A DNA stretch of 64,000 bases. It comes from Ectocarpus siliculosus (lineage: Eukaryota > Sar > Phaeophyceae > Ectocarpales > Ectocarpaceae). The translations under genes were made by a program, and so were the position numbers. The notes under the pieces were generated by a model. It made no database searches and was not told where the DNA came from. It worked only from the letters and a program-made list of their open reading frames with translations. Each line of letters starts with the position of its first letter. Positions within the stretch are counted from its first letter, which is position 1. The stretch lies in contig FN649727.1 of the NCBI GenBank assembly GCA_000310025.1, positions 9,088,355 through 9,152,354 on the forward strand, given 5' to 3'. Below are positions 36,643 through 47,376 of the stretch, piece by piece.

Positions 36643-39600
36643 GAAGAAGATACAGGCATCAAGCTCACCCTTCGGGGTAGTGCTTGTCGATAAAGGACGT
36701 GCTGTACTCCCCATCGGCGAAGTCTTTGTTCCGAACGACGTCTCTGAGGAAAGGAACGTTGTGCCCCAGTCCCTGGATCACGTACTCTTAGGGCGTCACA
36801 GCGATGCGCAGCGGACACAGCGCAACACACAACACATGAGCCGAAGCGGTAGCAGTAGCGATGCGGTAGTGCCAGATGAGAGCGGTGGCCGCGGGAATGA
36901 ACCCACTTGTAGTATCTCACAGGCATCGACGCAAACGCCGACAACTACTACTGCTACTAACGACGACGACGACCACAACAACAACAACAACACCGACAAC
37001 GACAACGACAGCAACAACAACAACAACGTGTGTTGCCGCGACAACACCACCACGACCACAACCATGACCACAACGACAACAAGAACAAGAACAAGAACAG
37101 GAACAAAAAGTTCTGCCAAACGCGAAAACAATCCCGGTACACCACGAAGAGCACAATCCATGACCGGCTTTGGTTCCCGCTGGGTGCGCGCAAGTTTGTC
37201 CCGGTATGGTCACCCACCGTCAAGCGCCGAGCCCAAACGTCCGAGGGCGACCTCCCTGGTCTCCCCGTACGCGATAAGCTTGCTGATCATCGGGTCGTAA
37301 AACATCGACACCTCCGACCCTTCCACCACGCCGGAATCCACCCTCACGCCATCCGCCCCGCCACCCCCCCCCTCAGCATCGCCTCCATCCCCGTCCGCCG
37401 TGACCCTCGGTTCTCGGTAGGTCACGAGAGGCCCGGTGGACGGGAGGAACTTGCGGAACGGGTCTTCGGCGTACACGCGCGCCTCGATGGCGTGTCGGTA
37501 GAACGGGACGTGGGGCTGTCGCGGTAGGGAACCACGGTAGGGAAGGGCGCCCGCGGAGGGGAGGGGGCATGCCGAGCGAGGGAAAGTGAAGGTTGCGTGG
37601 GGATTGATGGGTCGGAGGGAAAAGGTGTGGGGCTGCAGGCTACAGGTATGAGAAGAGAGATAGTAAAGTCGCGGTCGGTTTCGCAGTGGGTGGCGTAAAC
37701 GTAGTCATGTGCCATGTGGACGAGGAGGCATGGAAATCTGGCGAGCAAGAGCGGTAAAAGCCAAGCTCGTGTCAGCGACTGACTATAAGTCCGGGGAAAG
37801 CACCATCAAGCTGCATGTCAGAAAAATCGAGTCAAGGTTAAAATGCGCAATCGTGATCCCGGCTATACCTGCTTGATGAGGTGATCGCTCATTGGTCGAC
37901 CGGCCGCAATGTTCAGCATCTGGTGGGCACACAAGGAAGGAATGGAGGAAGCGAGGAAAAGCGCCGTTGGGTTAGGCGAAAACATGAATCGTTCGACAAC
38001 AAAAAAAAACAATCACCGCTGCTGCGGCAGGAAAAAGCAGCGCGCCGCACGGCAGTCGCCGCATGGGGTGAATGGAACAAAAGATACGCAGCGCATGCTC
38101 GTAACACACGTAACAAGAGACCAATATGCAACGCGCATGTGTATCGCTTGCTGCTGACACGCATACCATGACCATCGGTATTGTATGCGTGTGTATCGTT
38201 TCTCGCTGACACACGTACCAACACCATCGGTACTTGTGTACGTATCGCGTCGAAAGGTGTCTGTTTTGTCGGCTTGCCTGCTCGACGAGGTCGACGTCCG
38301 TGACGCACTCTGTGACGGGGTGTTCCACCTGCAGCCTGGTGTTCATCTCCAAGAAGTAGAACGACAGGTCACTCGCGCAGATCATCTCCACCGTGCCAGC
38401 TGACCTGTTTATTAGGACAAGGATGTGTCATCGATTGTGGGACACATACATTACATACATATATTTGTACCCAATACGAAAAATACACCATGCAGAGGCC
38501 GATGGTAGTTGTTGGCGTGCCACATACCAGTCATGTTCGGTTTGTTCTGCTGAGGGTGACAGTTACACAAAGCTTTGGTGCTCCATGGCAGCCTGCTGCA
38601 GGAGACAAAAAAAAAGCGACATCTGCACGCACGCCATTCACAACCCGTACTAGTCTTACCTGTACCCCGTCGCCTTGGAGAGCATGATCGCCTGCTCCTG
38701 CATGGCCGCTCGCACCTCAGGCGTGATGAGGCAGCTCGGAGACTCCTCGAGGACCTGCCCAGTCCAAAACGAATCGGACGGCGAACGATTTTCCATGCCA
38801 GCAACCGTTTCGTCCGGGATCAACAGCTACTAACCGTCACGCGAACCTTTCAAATTTCATCTCTCTGCTGGAATGCACAGCCAACAATGACAACGCAGAA
38901 CATACGGTACAAGCCAGCGTGGAGCAGAAGACATGCGTGCTTTCAGGGAAGAAACACGGGAGGTGGGGTTGGCAGGATTCGAGAGGAATGCTCGCACACG
39001 AGCAGCTTACCGCAAGAGTTGACACAAAAGATTGGTGTGACCCCACCATCTGACACGAGACGAAAGAAAGGGCGAGAGAATTGAAGACGGGCCGTCTTCT
39101 GACTGACCTTCTGGTTCCGCCGCTGTACGGAACACTCGCGCTCGGGAAATGCCGCTACGTTGCCGTGAGAATCGGCCAACACCTGCCCCGGAGGCGGGGG
39201 GGGAGGGGGGGGGATCCGCAGAAGACCAGGACACATCACCGGGGGAGGATTAGAGAGATAGCTTGAGATCAAAAACACTTCTTACGACTGGCGTTTCCAA
39301 TACTTCGCGTACTTGAAACAGCATGGTGCCTGGGCCAATACGAGACAAGCCCACTGCCGAGCGTTCGTAGCCGACCGAACGTCTCCAAATCACGGCAGGG
39401 GGGGGCGACAGACAGGCGTCCCCCGCGAGTTTTCGCGGCCTACCAAGGTGTAGACAACAAAGCTACGGCCAAGACTGGAGAATGTGTCTCCCACGCACAG
39501 CGTCCCTCATGGTCCCCTCTGTAGTTGCTCTTGCTGGTTCTGCTGCGGTAGGGGATCCTCAGTAACAGTGCCGTTGAAATTGATCGCCACTATCGCGGGC

Positions 39601-42600
39601 TCCCGAAACTTTTCGCAGTATTAAGCAACCTGATGATCCCAAGGTGTGTCACGCAATTTCAACAACGCAAAAACACACTACCGAGGGCCCTCCAATGCAG
39701 TGGCGTTATTCTAATCTCTACCCAGTGTCTTCTTCTTGATCGGTCCGGCGACAAACGAATGTCCAAAGTCGCAGGCTGACAGGGTGTATAAGCCAAACAT
39801 ACCGCCAGTGATTAACAGCATTGGGGAAACATCGTGCGTGTTTCTCCTGGCTCTCATTGTATGCATCATCGCTCGCTGTAGAAATATTTTTCTCGCCTGT
39901 ATCTCGATGTGGTGGCCGTCCTCGATGTACTTCTCGACGAGCATTCGGCCATCGCCGAAGCTGCTGATTGCTTCGGCCGTGGACCTCTCGAAACCGCTCC
40001 TCGCATCCTCGGCATCTAAGAGGGCATACGTATCACGTACCATAGGCCAGAAAAACGCCGCCTCGGGAGTCAAAACCAGGAAACAACGAAGTCACAAGAT
40101 GGGCGGGCAACCCTTTCGATAGTGCACCCGCAAGCAACAATTCATCCGCGTTGTATACTCTCCCGCGGCACGAAACAGATTAATATCGCACGAACGTTTC
40201 TTCTCGGGAGTTACACCCAACACTGTTCTTTGTCAAACACGAGATTGTTTTCTCTTTCGTTTTGGATTTATTTTGCTCTCACCGTACGCGATCCTCATCC
40301 CCTTCCCGCCACCGCCGGCGCTTGCCTTGATCATGACCGGGTACCCGATCTCCTCCGCTATCCTCACCGCCTCATCGCCGGACTCGATGATGCCCTACGG
40401 TTATACCAAAGGGTCCAAGAGTGCACACGAGTTTTTACGGCTTGAAACGGAGCGCACCAGCGCTTGGCACAGCAGCAGTAAACGGGAGCAGCTGCTCGTC
40501 GACTACGAGAAACGATTCCGACTTTCGTTCAGCGAGTCATCCGCGTCCGGCCAAGCCCGTTCGAACCCCCTTCCCAGGTAGAGAAAACACCACCTGTCAT
40601 GTACCACTAACAACGAATCTCGTCAACACTACAGCACCTCGGATTTTATTTTTTCTTACAAAAACACAACAAATTCATCTCATCCACGGACAAGAGTCCG
40701 GGATAGATTAGGAATGAATTCAATACTGCTGCACGATTTCCTATTGTTTGTTTTTTTCCCGCTGCTTGGGTGTGGGTGGGTAAACACACCGCACCTTGAA
40801 CCCCGGGATGGTGTGCACCCCCGCTTCCGCCGCGATCTTTTTGGACTCGATCTTGTCCCCCATGCTCTCGATAGCGCCCGAAGGCGGCCCCACGAAAGCG
40901 ATGCCGGCTTGCTCGCAGGCCTCCGCGAAAGAGGCGTTTTCACTCAGAAAACCATATCTAAAATTGAGCACAAGTTACATTTTTTTTTTTGGGGGGGGGG
41001 GGACGTGACGTTCTGAGGTCCTACAAGCAAAAATAGCCGCACGTGTGCGGCTAGAATTGATTTGTCGACATGGAAGGTTGCAGTTTGCTTCAACCGAAGT
41101 TGTCACGACCTTAAACACACACACGATAGCCCGGTTTACACGCGCACGGTCAGCATCGGAGCTTGAGGGAGAGGGGAGAGTCGGGTTGGATTACACCTAC
41201 CAAGCAACTCTACCTCTGTACATCCCCTACGCCAGTTTTATCACCCTATGCCTTTGTCTATCTCTATCTGTGCCTCTTTGCCTGCTGGAAGTGCTCCTTA
41301 CCCAGGGTGGATGGCCTGAGCACCCGTCCTGAGGGCGGCATCCAAGATCTTATCTGCGTCCAGGTAGCTCTTGAGCGCCTCTGGCGGCCCGATGCAGACA
41401 GCTTCGCCGGCCATCCGCACGTGAGGGGCCTGTGGCGGAGAGAGGGTTAAATGGAAGTAGGCGTGTTTGTAGGTGGGGGGGGGAGCGTGCAGGTTGCTGC
41501 ATTCGTCAGTGAGCTATTCAGTGTATCTGTAGCCACCCGTAGTGCTGGCACCGCAAGAGACGCTGAAGAGAGGTGAGACCCAAAGGGAAAAAGAGGGACA
41601 TCAATCTGGTGTACTGTACAGCAGTGCCTGCGTGAAACACAGCAAACATCCAATGGACAGCAGTGACTAAACCGTCTACAGCTTGGCTGTTCATCTCATA
41701 GAGGCAACATAAAGACACAGACGTTTCAATCGACCCTCAAGGCATGTTGCACGTTTGATAATATCCTGCACATCTTTATCTGTAGTAGATCAAGAAGATA
41801 GGATAATCGTTCTTGCTTCTGTAGGAAAAAAGAAAAAGCAGACGGGGAGAGAGCCAGTGCCACGACGACGCTTGACTTCTCGCCACCAGCTCCTTTGAAG
41901 TGTCAAACGCCTGCTATTGTTGTTACTGTGGCTGCAGCTCGTAGCCTAGCGTCCTTTGGAACTCTAAGACAACACCATGGAGTTATCAGCATCTCGCCTC
42001 CGCACATGAGGGCACAGGCAAAAGGTTGTTCATCGTGTTTAGAAACAATAGAGCCGGTGCAAGGGCATCTGGTAGATTGGCACGGCTGCTTGAATACGCC
42101 AGCAATACATACCTTGCCGTTGCTGCTGCATGCAACTCAGGCGTCCTGTGGTGGGAACCAATCAACGAACCCAAAGACGCTACCGGTGAACTTTGGGATA
42201 TACCGCCCAGTTTCCGCATCGCAACGCACTCTGCACCGCACCGTACCGCGCAGTTCAAACATGCGGCGTAATAAGATTCAACGTTGCAATGTTGCTAAAT
42301 AGCCGGTAGCTCTCTATTGTTCGTAGGCCAGTGATAGCTTGTTGCGGAGAGGGACAACAAAACAGGTAAAACAACGCCTAGGACAGAGTGTACAAGATCA
42401 TGGAACCAGCTGTTCGCTGAAGACACGATGGCACCAGCCCAGCCTGCCGTACAGGAACAACCGCATCGACAGCAGTAGTTTCGAAACAACGTCAAGTTGA
42501 GGTGTGAGTCGACACGTAACATACATAGTCGCATCTCCCTCCGCACTTGGTCATTTGGTGCTTGAATTCCACGCATACCTGGTCGTCCGCATCGCTGAAA

Positions 42601-42848
42601 ACAGCTACCGTCCGCACGCCCATCCTTCGCGCGGTCGCCATGACTCTGCAAGCGATCTCGCCTCGGTTCGCGATCAAGATCTTATCGAATGGAGGTTGGC
42701 CGTGATCGTGGCCTGGAAAGTCTCGCCCTGCCGCTGCTGCTGCTACTGCTCTTCTTGTCGTTGGCCATGCTTGACGTCGGCTAGCAGGAAAGCGTGCGTT
42801 GGTGGGGAACTTGGCCCCACGCAGCTGACACCTAGCTATTGTTATCAT
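33680..42848 (-). CDS. PCCA: Propionyl-CoA carboxylase alpha chain, mitochondrial, 16 exons, 749 aa
   Basis: Minus-strand exons: 42848-42579, 41429-41302, 40957-40795, 40394-40283, 40015-39897, 39182-39108, 38754-38660, 38404-38278, 37919-37869, 37515-37218, 36786-36669, 36226-36107, 35585-35442, 35311-35209, 34802-34665 and 33868-33680. They join into 750 codons. An Arg-rich, acid-poor N-terminus suggests a mitochondrial presequence. Biotin carboxylase domain (about 53-500): [20 protein letters not shown]-grasp [12 protein letters not shown] (Lys210), [25 protein letters not shown] (340-353). C-terminal biotinyl domain: EAMKMQN with the biotinylated Lys712. The enzyme makes methylmalonyl-CoA from propionyl-CoA with the beta chain, using ATP and bicarbonate. 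The segments [18 protein letters not shown] and the CPMPGQ linker favour PCCA over methylcrotonyl-CoA carboxylase, though the latter is not excluded. Introns 5, 8 and 12 start with GC. Confidence 0.92.
34316..34438. repeat. ~15-bp minisatellite in PCCA intron 15
   Basis: About eight copies of TTGATTAGTCCCACC and close variants (some copies shortened to TTGCTAGTCCCACC) lie between the exons ending 34665 and starting 33868. Confidence 0.9.
36598..36641. repeat. (CAG)n microsatellite in PCCA intron 11
   Basis: About 14 uninterrupted CAG triplets on the plus strand, in the intron between exons 11 and 12. They lie about 28 bp past the exon 11 donor (exon end 36669), so the array is not translated in the gene model. 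Confidence 0.92.
36957..37112. repeat. (AAC)n-rich low-complexity tract in PCCA intron 10
   Basis: Interrupted AAC/GAC/ACA triplets fill much of the intron between exons 10 and 11. Poly-Asn, Thr or Val ORFs read here are artefacts. Confidence 0.88.
38139..38247. repeat. ~54-bp tandem duplication in PCCA intron 8
   Basis: Two diverged copies run from GTGTATCGCTTGCTGCTGAC to CATCGGTATTGTATGC, then again as GTGTATCGTTTCTCGCTGAC to CATCGGTACTTGTGTAC. Confidence 0.75.
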
Positions 42849-44120
42849 GTGTATCCTGTGCTCGCAAAGCCCGGGTGTGTGTTGACTGTTGAGTGTTGTT
42901 GTCGCCAGAACGCGTGCAGATCTCCTCCCGTAAGTCACCTGTAGTTTGGGGTTTGGGATAACCTTGCGAGGCGGTTCGAACCGAGCCAAGACGTACGTGA
43001 ACGAACAAAATCGAATCTTTTTTCGTTCTCGTGGGGGCCAACATGTTAGCGAGATAGAGCCCCTTCGGTCCTCTTTCCTCTCTCGCGCAGCCAACACGGC
43101 CCCTTCAAAAGGCATGTCAGGATTCACCACACCACAATGGATTGCATTTACCTTCCTGGGGGTGGTAATAGGTTGTCTCTTTTGCTTCGCCCGCTCGGAT
43201 TCAAAGCACATCGGAACAAGGTGAGACAACAAAAAAACCCATCCGATCGCTCTTTGACAACTTGCCACATTCTGCATTTCTGAATCATATGGATACAAGT
43301 GCGCCAGGCGACTTGATAGAGAGGATCATCACACCACACACAGGGCCCGATCTGCCATCGACAAACCCACAGGAGGAACGAACTGCACACCACATAGAAA
43401 ATCCCCGGAGTCGGGGGGGGGGGGTTCCTACGTCTCCCTACCACCGGTCAATCTTGTTGCTGTGCTAGGGACTGGTAAAGAGCCAGCGCGCTTTGCCTCA
43501 CCTGTTATGCCTGATCCAACAAGCAATCACACGAACTCCGAAGGTGAAGGCATGTAGCGCACCAAATCAAATGCCTACCTGGAGGGAAGCGACGAGGGAG
43601 GGAAGCAAAAGTTTGCGGAAGGAGGTGCAAAGAAAGCTACTGTGCCATCCTGTAGATTCGAAGAGAAACAAACGTCGACATATAACTGCTGCGGCAACTT
43701 CATACCGTCTCATACATACCAGGTTTCGTAGACTACAAGCAGACCCGTAGGTCGCAGAGGTGAAAACACGAGACACGGGTATGTGTATTGTATAATCAAG
43801 AGAAATAATTCCCCGATGGTGCTATGATAGCTGCCGATGTGTGCAAAATGACGCGCAACGTTTGCGCATGAATATGCACATTTTGGCGAAGGCTGTCCGA
43901 TATCCGATGCGGGGTCCCTCTCCCCCGTAGGCCAGTGGGTAGCGCACCCTTGTGTTGCCTCTCCGTAACCTGAAGGCCGGTGGTGAAATGTATGCAACAA
44001 TTACCAACAATTTTTGGAGCCATCCCACAAAAAAGACTACTAAAACAAACGCAAAGCGCACGGACCACCCTGACGACATGAATCTTGACTGTCGGGAATA
44101 TTGCGATTTACGTACTATAA
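42849..44120. other. Upstream region of PCCA, no gene seen
   Basis: The 5' flank of PCCA. In-frame codons upstream of the chosen PCCA start stay open for a while but look like random sequence. No promoter element was assigned. Confidence 0.45.
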
Positions 44121-44504
44121 CCCGCCGAGATCATCGCGTACACGGCACCCCTACCTATACCAATCTGTCTATGCAGCGAAGCGCAACGTGGCGGCACAGA
44201 CCAGGAACAAGACCATCATGCCACCGGGGCGAGGTCGGAGACCAATGTTCGCCTCGCGTACCACGAGGCCGCCGTGCAGAACGGAGGGCAGGTGCCTAGG
44301 GGATCTTCCGCCTCCGTTGTGGCGAGAAACGCTGCAACGCCGGCAGTCCGAGAGGCATACCAACGGCACGGCGGGTACGTGCCGAAGGGAAGTCCTGCTG
44401 CCGTCATGCAGTCCGAGGAGGCGGTGCGGATGCGGCCCCGGCCGGCATCGAACAGCTCCTTCACGTTCGGTAGTGACTTTTCCCCTGCAGGATCCGGTCA
44501 ATAG
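44121..44504 (+). CDS. Unassigned ORF, possibly a terminal exon
   Basis: One frame is open from 44121 (after a TAA) to TAG at 44502-44504. It contains two similar units, QNGGQVPRGSSASVVARNAA and RHGGYVPKGSPAAVMQSEEA, each with a GG.VP.GS..(S/A)V core, which suggests a real repeat-bearing protein end. There is no ATG in a good position, so this may be the last exon of an otherwise unseen gene or a fragment. No family is recognised. Confidence 0.4.
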   Translation, partial: PAEIIAYTAPLPIPICLCSEAQRGGTDQEQDHHATGARSETNVRLAYHEAAVQNGGQVPRGSSASVVARNAATPAVREAYQRHGGYVPKGSPAAVMQSEEAVRMRPRPASNSSFTFGSDFSPAGSGQ

Positions 44505-46074
44505 GCGCCAGCGGTAGACTAGGCTTCAGCCATTGGAAACGCTCGACGCAATTTACAAGTAACCTTCGGCATCATCGGTCGATATGTGCCAATCATTGCC
44601 ACGAATTGTTTTGTGTGAATCGGGGCCCTGTGCTGTGTCTGTCCGTCAGAGTGCTTGCAGTATTCACTCTCGCTGTCAGGGGTGACGCCATAGATGTGTG
44701 CAGTGAAGTTGCCTTGATTGGCTGTTCTCCCCACCTGTCTCTTTCTACACCCTCCGTTTCTCGTATATTCCTTGCATTACTCTGTTTTTTAAAGCAACGC
44801 GTCGTGTTCCTTGGATTATGTATACTTTTTAACGTGTTGTGTTCAGTGTAGTATGGAGCCGCGAGAACTTTTCAGCGTTCTGGTCGCTTATGGTAAACCA
44901 GCATCCAGTCGTTGGTGCTGTGGCAGACAAGCGTTGTTTTCTTCCATCCAAATTGTTTCACGTTCTGCCGCGTGGCTGTATTTTTTTTTGGTCGCCCCCC
45001 CCCCGGAAAACAACTTATTCAAAATACCCTTTTTGTTGACGAGCAGGGTTGGTTGCGCGGTCTGCCGCTGTGTGCCCAAGGGACCGGTGTATGTCGAGAA
45101 AACCATGTCGCTTGCACTCAGTGGATTGCGTGCATTCTTGTCGTGGTTGAGGGCATGCTCCGCTTATCCCGGAGGTCAGATAGCGTTATCCCATGTGCAT
45201 CGTAAGGTGATGCTGTGTTTTCTCAGGTCATGTGGTTTCTGAGGTAAGCATTGCCCAAAGAAGGATGGATGTAGACACATTTAAACTCAAAGTATTTTGT
45301 TAGTTTGGACGTCGGGGGGTCGTATGCGTTTACTTCGTACCAGATATATATATCAACGTTGTCATGGTGATCGATGTCCCTGTTGAACCTCGAGGGTTGC
45401 TTCCAAGTTGATTCGTTGTAGCTTTTGATGAGTACGGCCAGTGTTGTAGTAGCGTAGCGAAAAGCGGTTGTGCGGCGTATAGAGCATTGTTTGGTTCTCC
45501 CGTAATAGATACGTCGCGTTTCCCTTCTTCGTCTGGTTTGTAGCCTTTTGGCTCAACCCTTTCGCAGATCTTCGTTGATCAAATTATCGGTTGACGTGTA
45601 CCAAATTTTGTCGCCAGTCGCTCGAAAGAAGGCGCATGCAGTTTGACAACGTGACATTCTGAACGAAGGCCGGCTCTTGGCCAAGTAGAGGTCAATGAAA
45701 TGTGAGCCTCATTCACTCAGCACAACATACTACAAGTACCGTCTCCTTTGTAGCGGCGGCGTGGCTGATTCCGTTGCCCCACTACTGTCAAACTGAAATC
45801 AATCCCAGCCCCAAGTCTTTCGTTTTCTTTAGCTGGCGAACAGAGACGACGACCCTTCCTCTCCGGCTCTGCGAGCAAAATTTCGTCTCTACTTCGCCTC
45901 TTCGTGATCAATCCGCTCGCCGCGTCCCGACCTATATTTCTAGAATAGGCCCCATCGTGCCACCCGGGCTCCTCCATCCGTTCGCTTAAGGGGCGATCGT
46001 CCTCCTCCTCCTCCTATACTATCGTTTCTCTCGTCCTGCGTATGTATGTATCCGAAAACGCTCGTTACGAGCTA
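44505..46074. other. Intergenic, nothing assigned
   Basis: Short ORFs only. An exon continuing the minus-strand ORF at 46075-47376 could lie at about 45717-45977 (minus, 86 open codons, basic), but no phase-consistent join was established. Confidence 0.35.
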
Positions 46075-47376
46075 CTACTTACGGTTGTTACTTCCTACAC
46101 TTTGATAGCTGTCTCGGCTGCCCTTGATATCATCACCATGTGGCGCGGGCTGCTGCCCTGGCCAGTGGTGGCCTACAAAATATTCTCGTGGCTCGAACGC
46201 GGGTGCCCTCGGCGGGACGAGTGTTGTCCGCAAGTCATCACCAACTGCCGTGTTGCGACGTTTTCCCGGGAACCGCTGTCGCCGCCGCCACCTTCTAGGG
46301 TTACCATAATAACCAGGTGGGTGCGGGCGCCTACCAGCAGAAGCCCGATGACCACGTGGGAGTGGAGAATCCTCCGGGATACACGCAATCGACTTCCAAA
46401 AGGAGGAAGTGGATGATGACGATGTCGTTGCTGATAGAAAACGGCCGCTGCTGTTGATGTTTTCAGTACTCCGCGACTTGAGCCCTGGGCGGCCTACCGT
46501 ACTCTTCACAGTGATCGGCCTCAGGTTGCCCTCTAACGTCGGCGACTGTGTAAGTCCCTCACGAGTGCTTCTCCGCGCTAGCAGTGGTTGAGTGTTGTGG
46601 CGCCAATGTTGGCTTGTCTTTGGAATTTTCTCGGGCGGAGGAGGTGGTAGAATGGACGTCGCGCCGACCATGCCGCCGGACGGCCAGAGTTCGGGTTGCT
46701 TTCGAAACGCCTCAGCAAGGCTAGGTGGCTTGCTTGGCAATACCTCGACATCCAACATAATGTCTGAGAGTCTCGTTGGGCCAAAAAGAACTCTTCCCGG
46801 CGCACTGGCCACATCTTTCCACACCGCCGCGCGTTGTTTGCGGGCTGGAGTGGTGCCTGTCCTTCTGTTGACGTCTTTCTTCCCACGCCTGCCGTCTCCC
46901 ACATTCTTCTGACGATTTTTCGGCAACTTTTTTTGCGGCAGTTGACGCAGATTGTCGCGATGTCCCCGCCTACGAGAAACCGCGGATGGAGCACGAGTGC
47001 TGGAGGCTCTCAGTTCTTCCAACAGTTCGTCCGAGTCGCGCCACACCGGGCCAGGTGGTGGTAGGGATGCCCGAGGGCCATTGCTAGAGTCCCGCCAGAC
47101 TGGAACTTCTTCCTCAAGGGTGTTATTGTGTTCCCGGGAAATCATCTTACCCAACGGAAGGTGCGGCGCTCGCCCAGACATTCCTGGAGGGGCACGGCTT
47201 GCTGATGTGACTGAGTAACAGCCGAATCTGGGTTGCAATTGTGACGGCAGAGAGAGGTAGTCGCGGAGGGCAATCGGTGAGGGCATGTCGCGAGGTAAGC
47301 GGACAAACGGCGAGGAAAGATTGAGCCGACTACGATTTCGTTGTACAAAGTCACGAAGGGTCATGCCCTTGTGCAT
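46075..47376 (-). CDS. Hypothetical basic Pro/Ser/Arg-rich protein, 433 codons
   Basis: An uninterrupted minus-strand ORF from ATG at 47376 to TAG at 46075-46077, far longer than other unassigned ORFs in the window. The protein is basic and low in structure. It carries three copies of a short motif, VPVWRDSSN, GPVWRDSDE and AAVWKDVAS, spaced by Pro/Arg/Ser-rich sequence, and a PPPPPEK stretch. No domain, signal peptide or membrane segment is recognised. The last codons contain GTAAGTAG, a near-perfect splice donor (AACC|GTAAGT), so the real gene may splice out just before this stop. It may be a genuine disordered protein or a chance ORF. Confidence 0.45.
   Translation of the reverse strand: MHKGMTLRDFVQRNRSRLNLSSPFVRLPRDMPSPIALRDYLSLPSQLQPRFGCYSVTSASRAPPGMSGRAPHLPLGKMISREHNNTLEEEVPVWRDSSNGPRASLPPPGPVWRDSDELLEELRASSTRAPSAVSRRRGHRDNLRQLPQKKLPKNRQKNVGDGRRGKKDVNRRTGTTPARKQRAAVWKDVASAPGRVLFGPTRLSDIMLDVEVLPSKPPSLAEAFRKQPELWPSGGMVGATSILPPPPPEKIPKTSQHWRHNTQPLLARRSTREGLTQSPTLEGNLRPITVKSTVGRPGLKSRSTENINSSGRFLSATTSSSSTSSFWKSIACIPEDSPLPRGHRASAGRRPHPPGYYGNPRRWRRRQRFPGKRRNTAVGDDLRTTLVPPRAPAFEPREYFVGHHWPGQQPAPHGDDIKGSRDSYQSVGSNNRK

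Noticed and set aside
36478-37223. ORFs with poly-Ser, poly-Thr, poly-Asn, poly-Leu or poly-Val runs
   Set aside because: They come from CAG and AAC microsatellites inside PCCA introns flanked by well-supported exons.
42492-43298. A longer PCCA N-terminus starting at 43298
   Set aside because: The extra ~150 residues look random, while the ATG at 42848 gives a typical Arg-rich mitochondrial presequence directly before the carboxylase domain.
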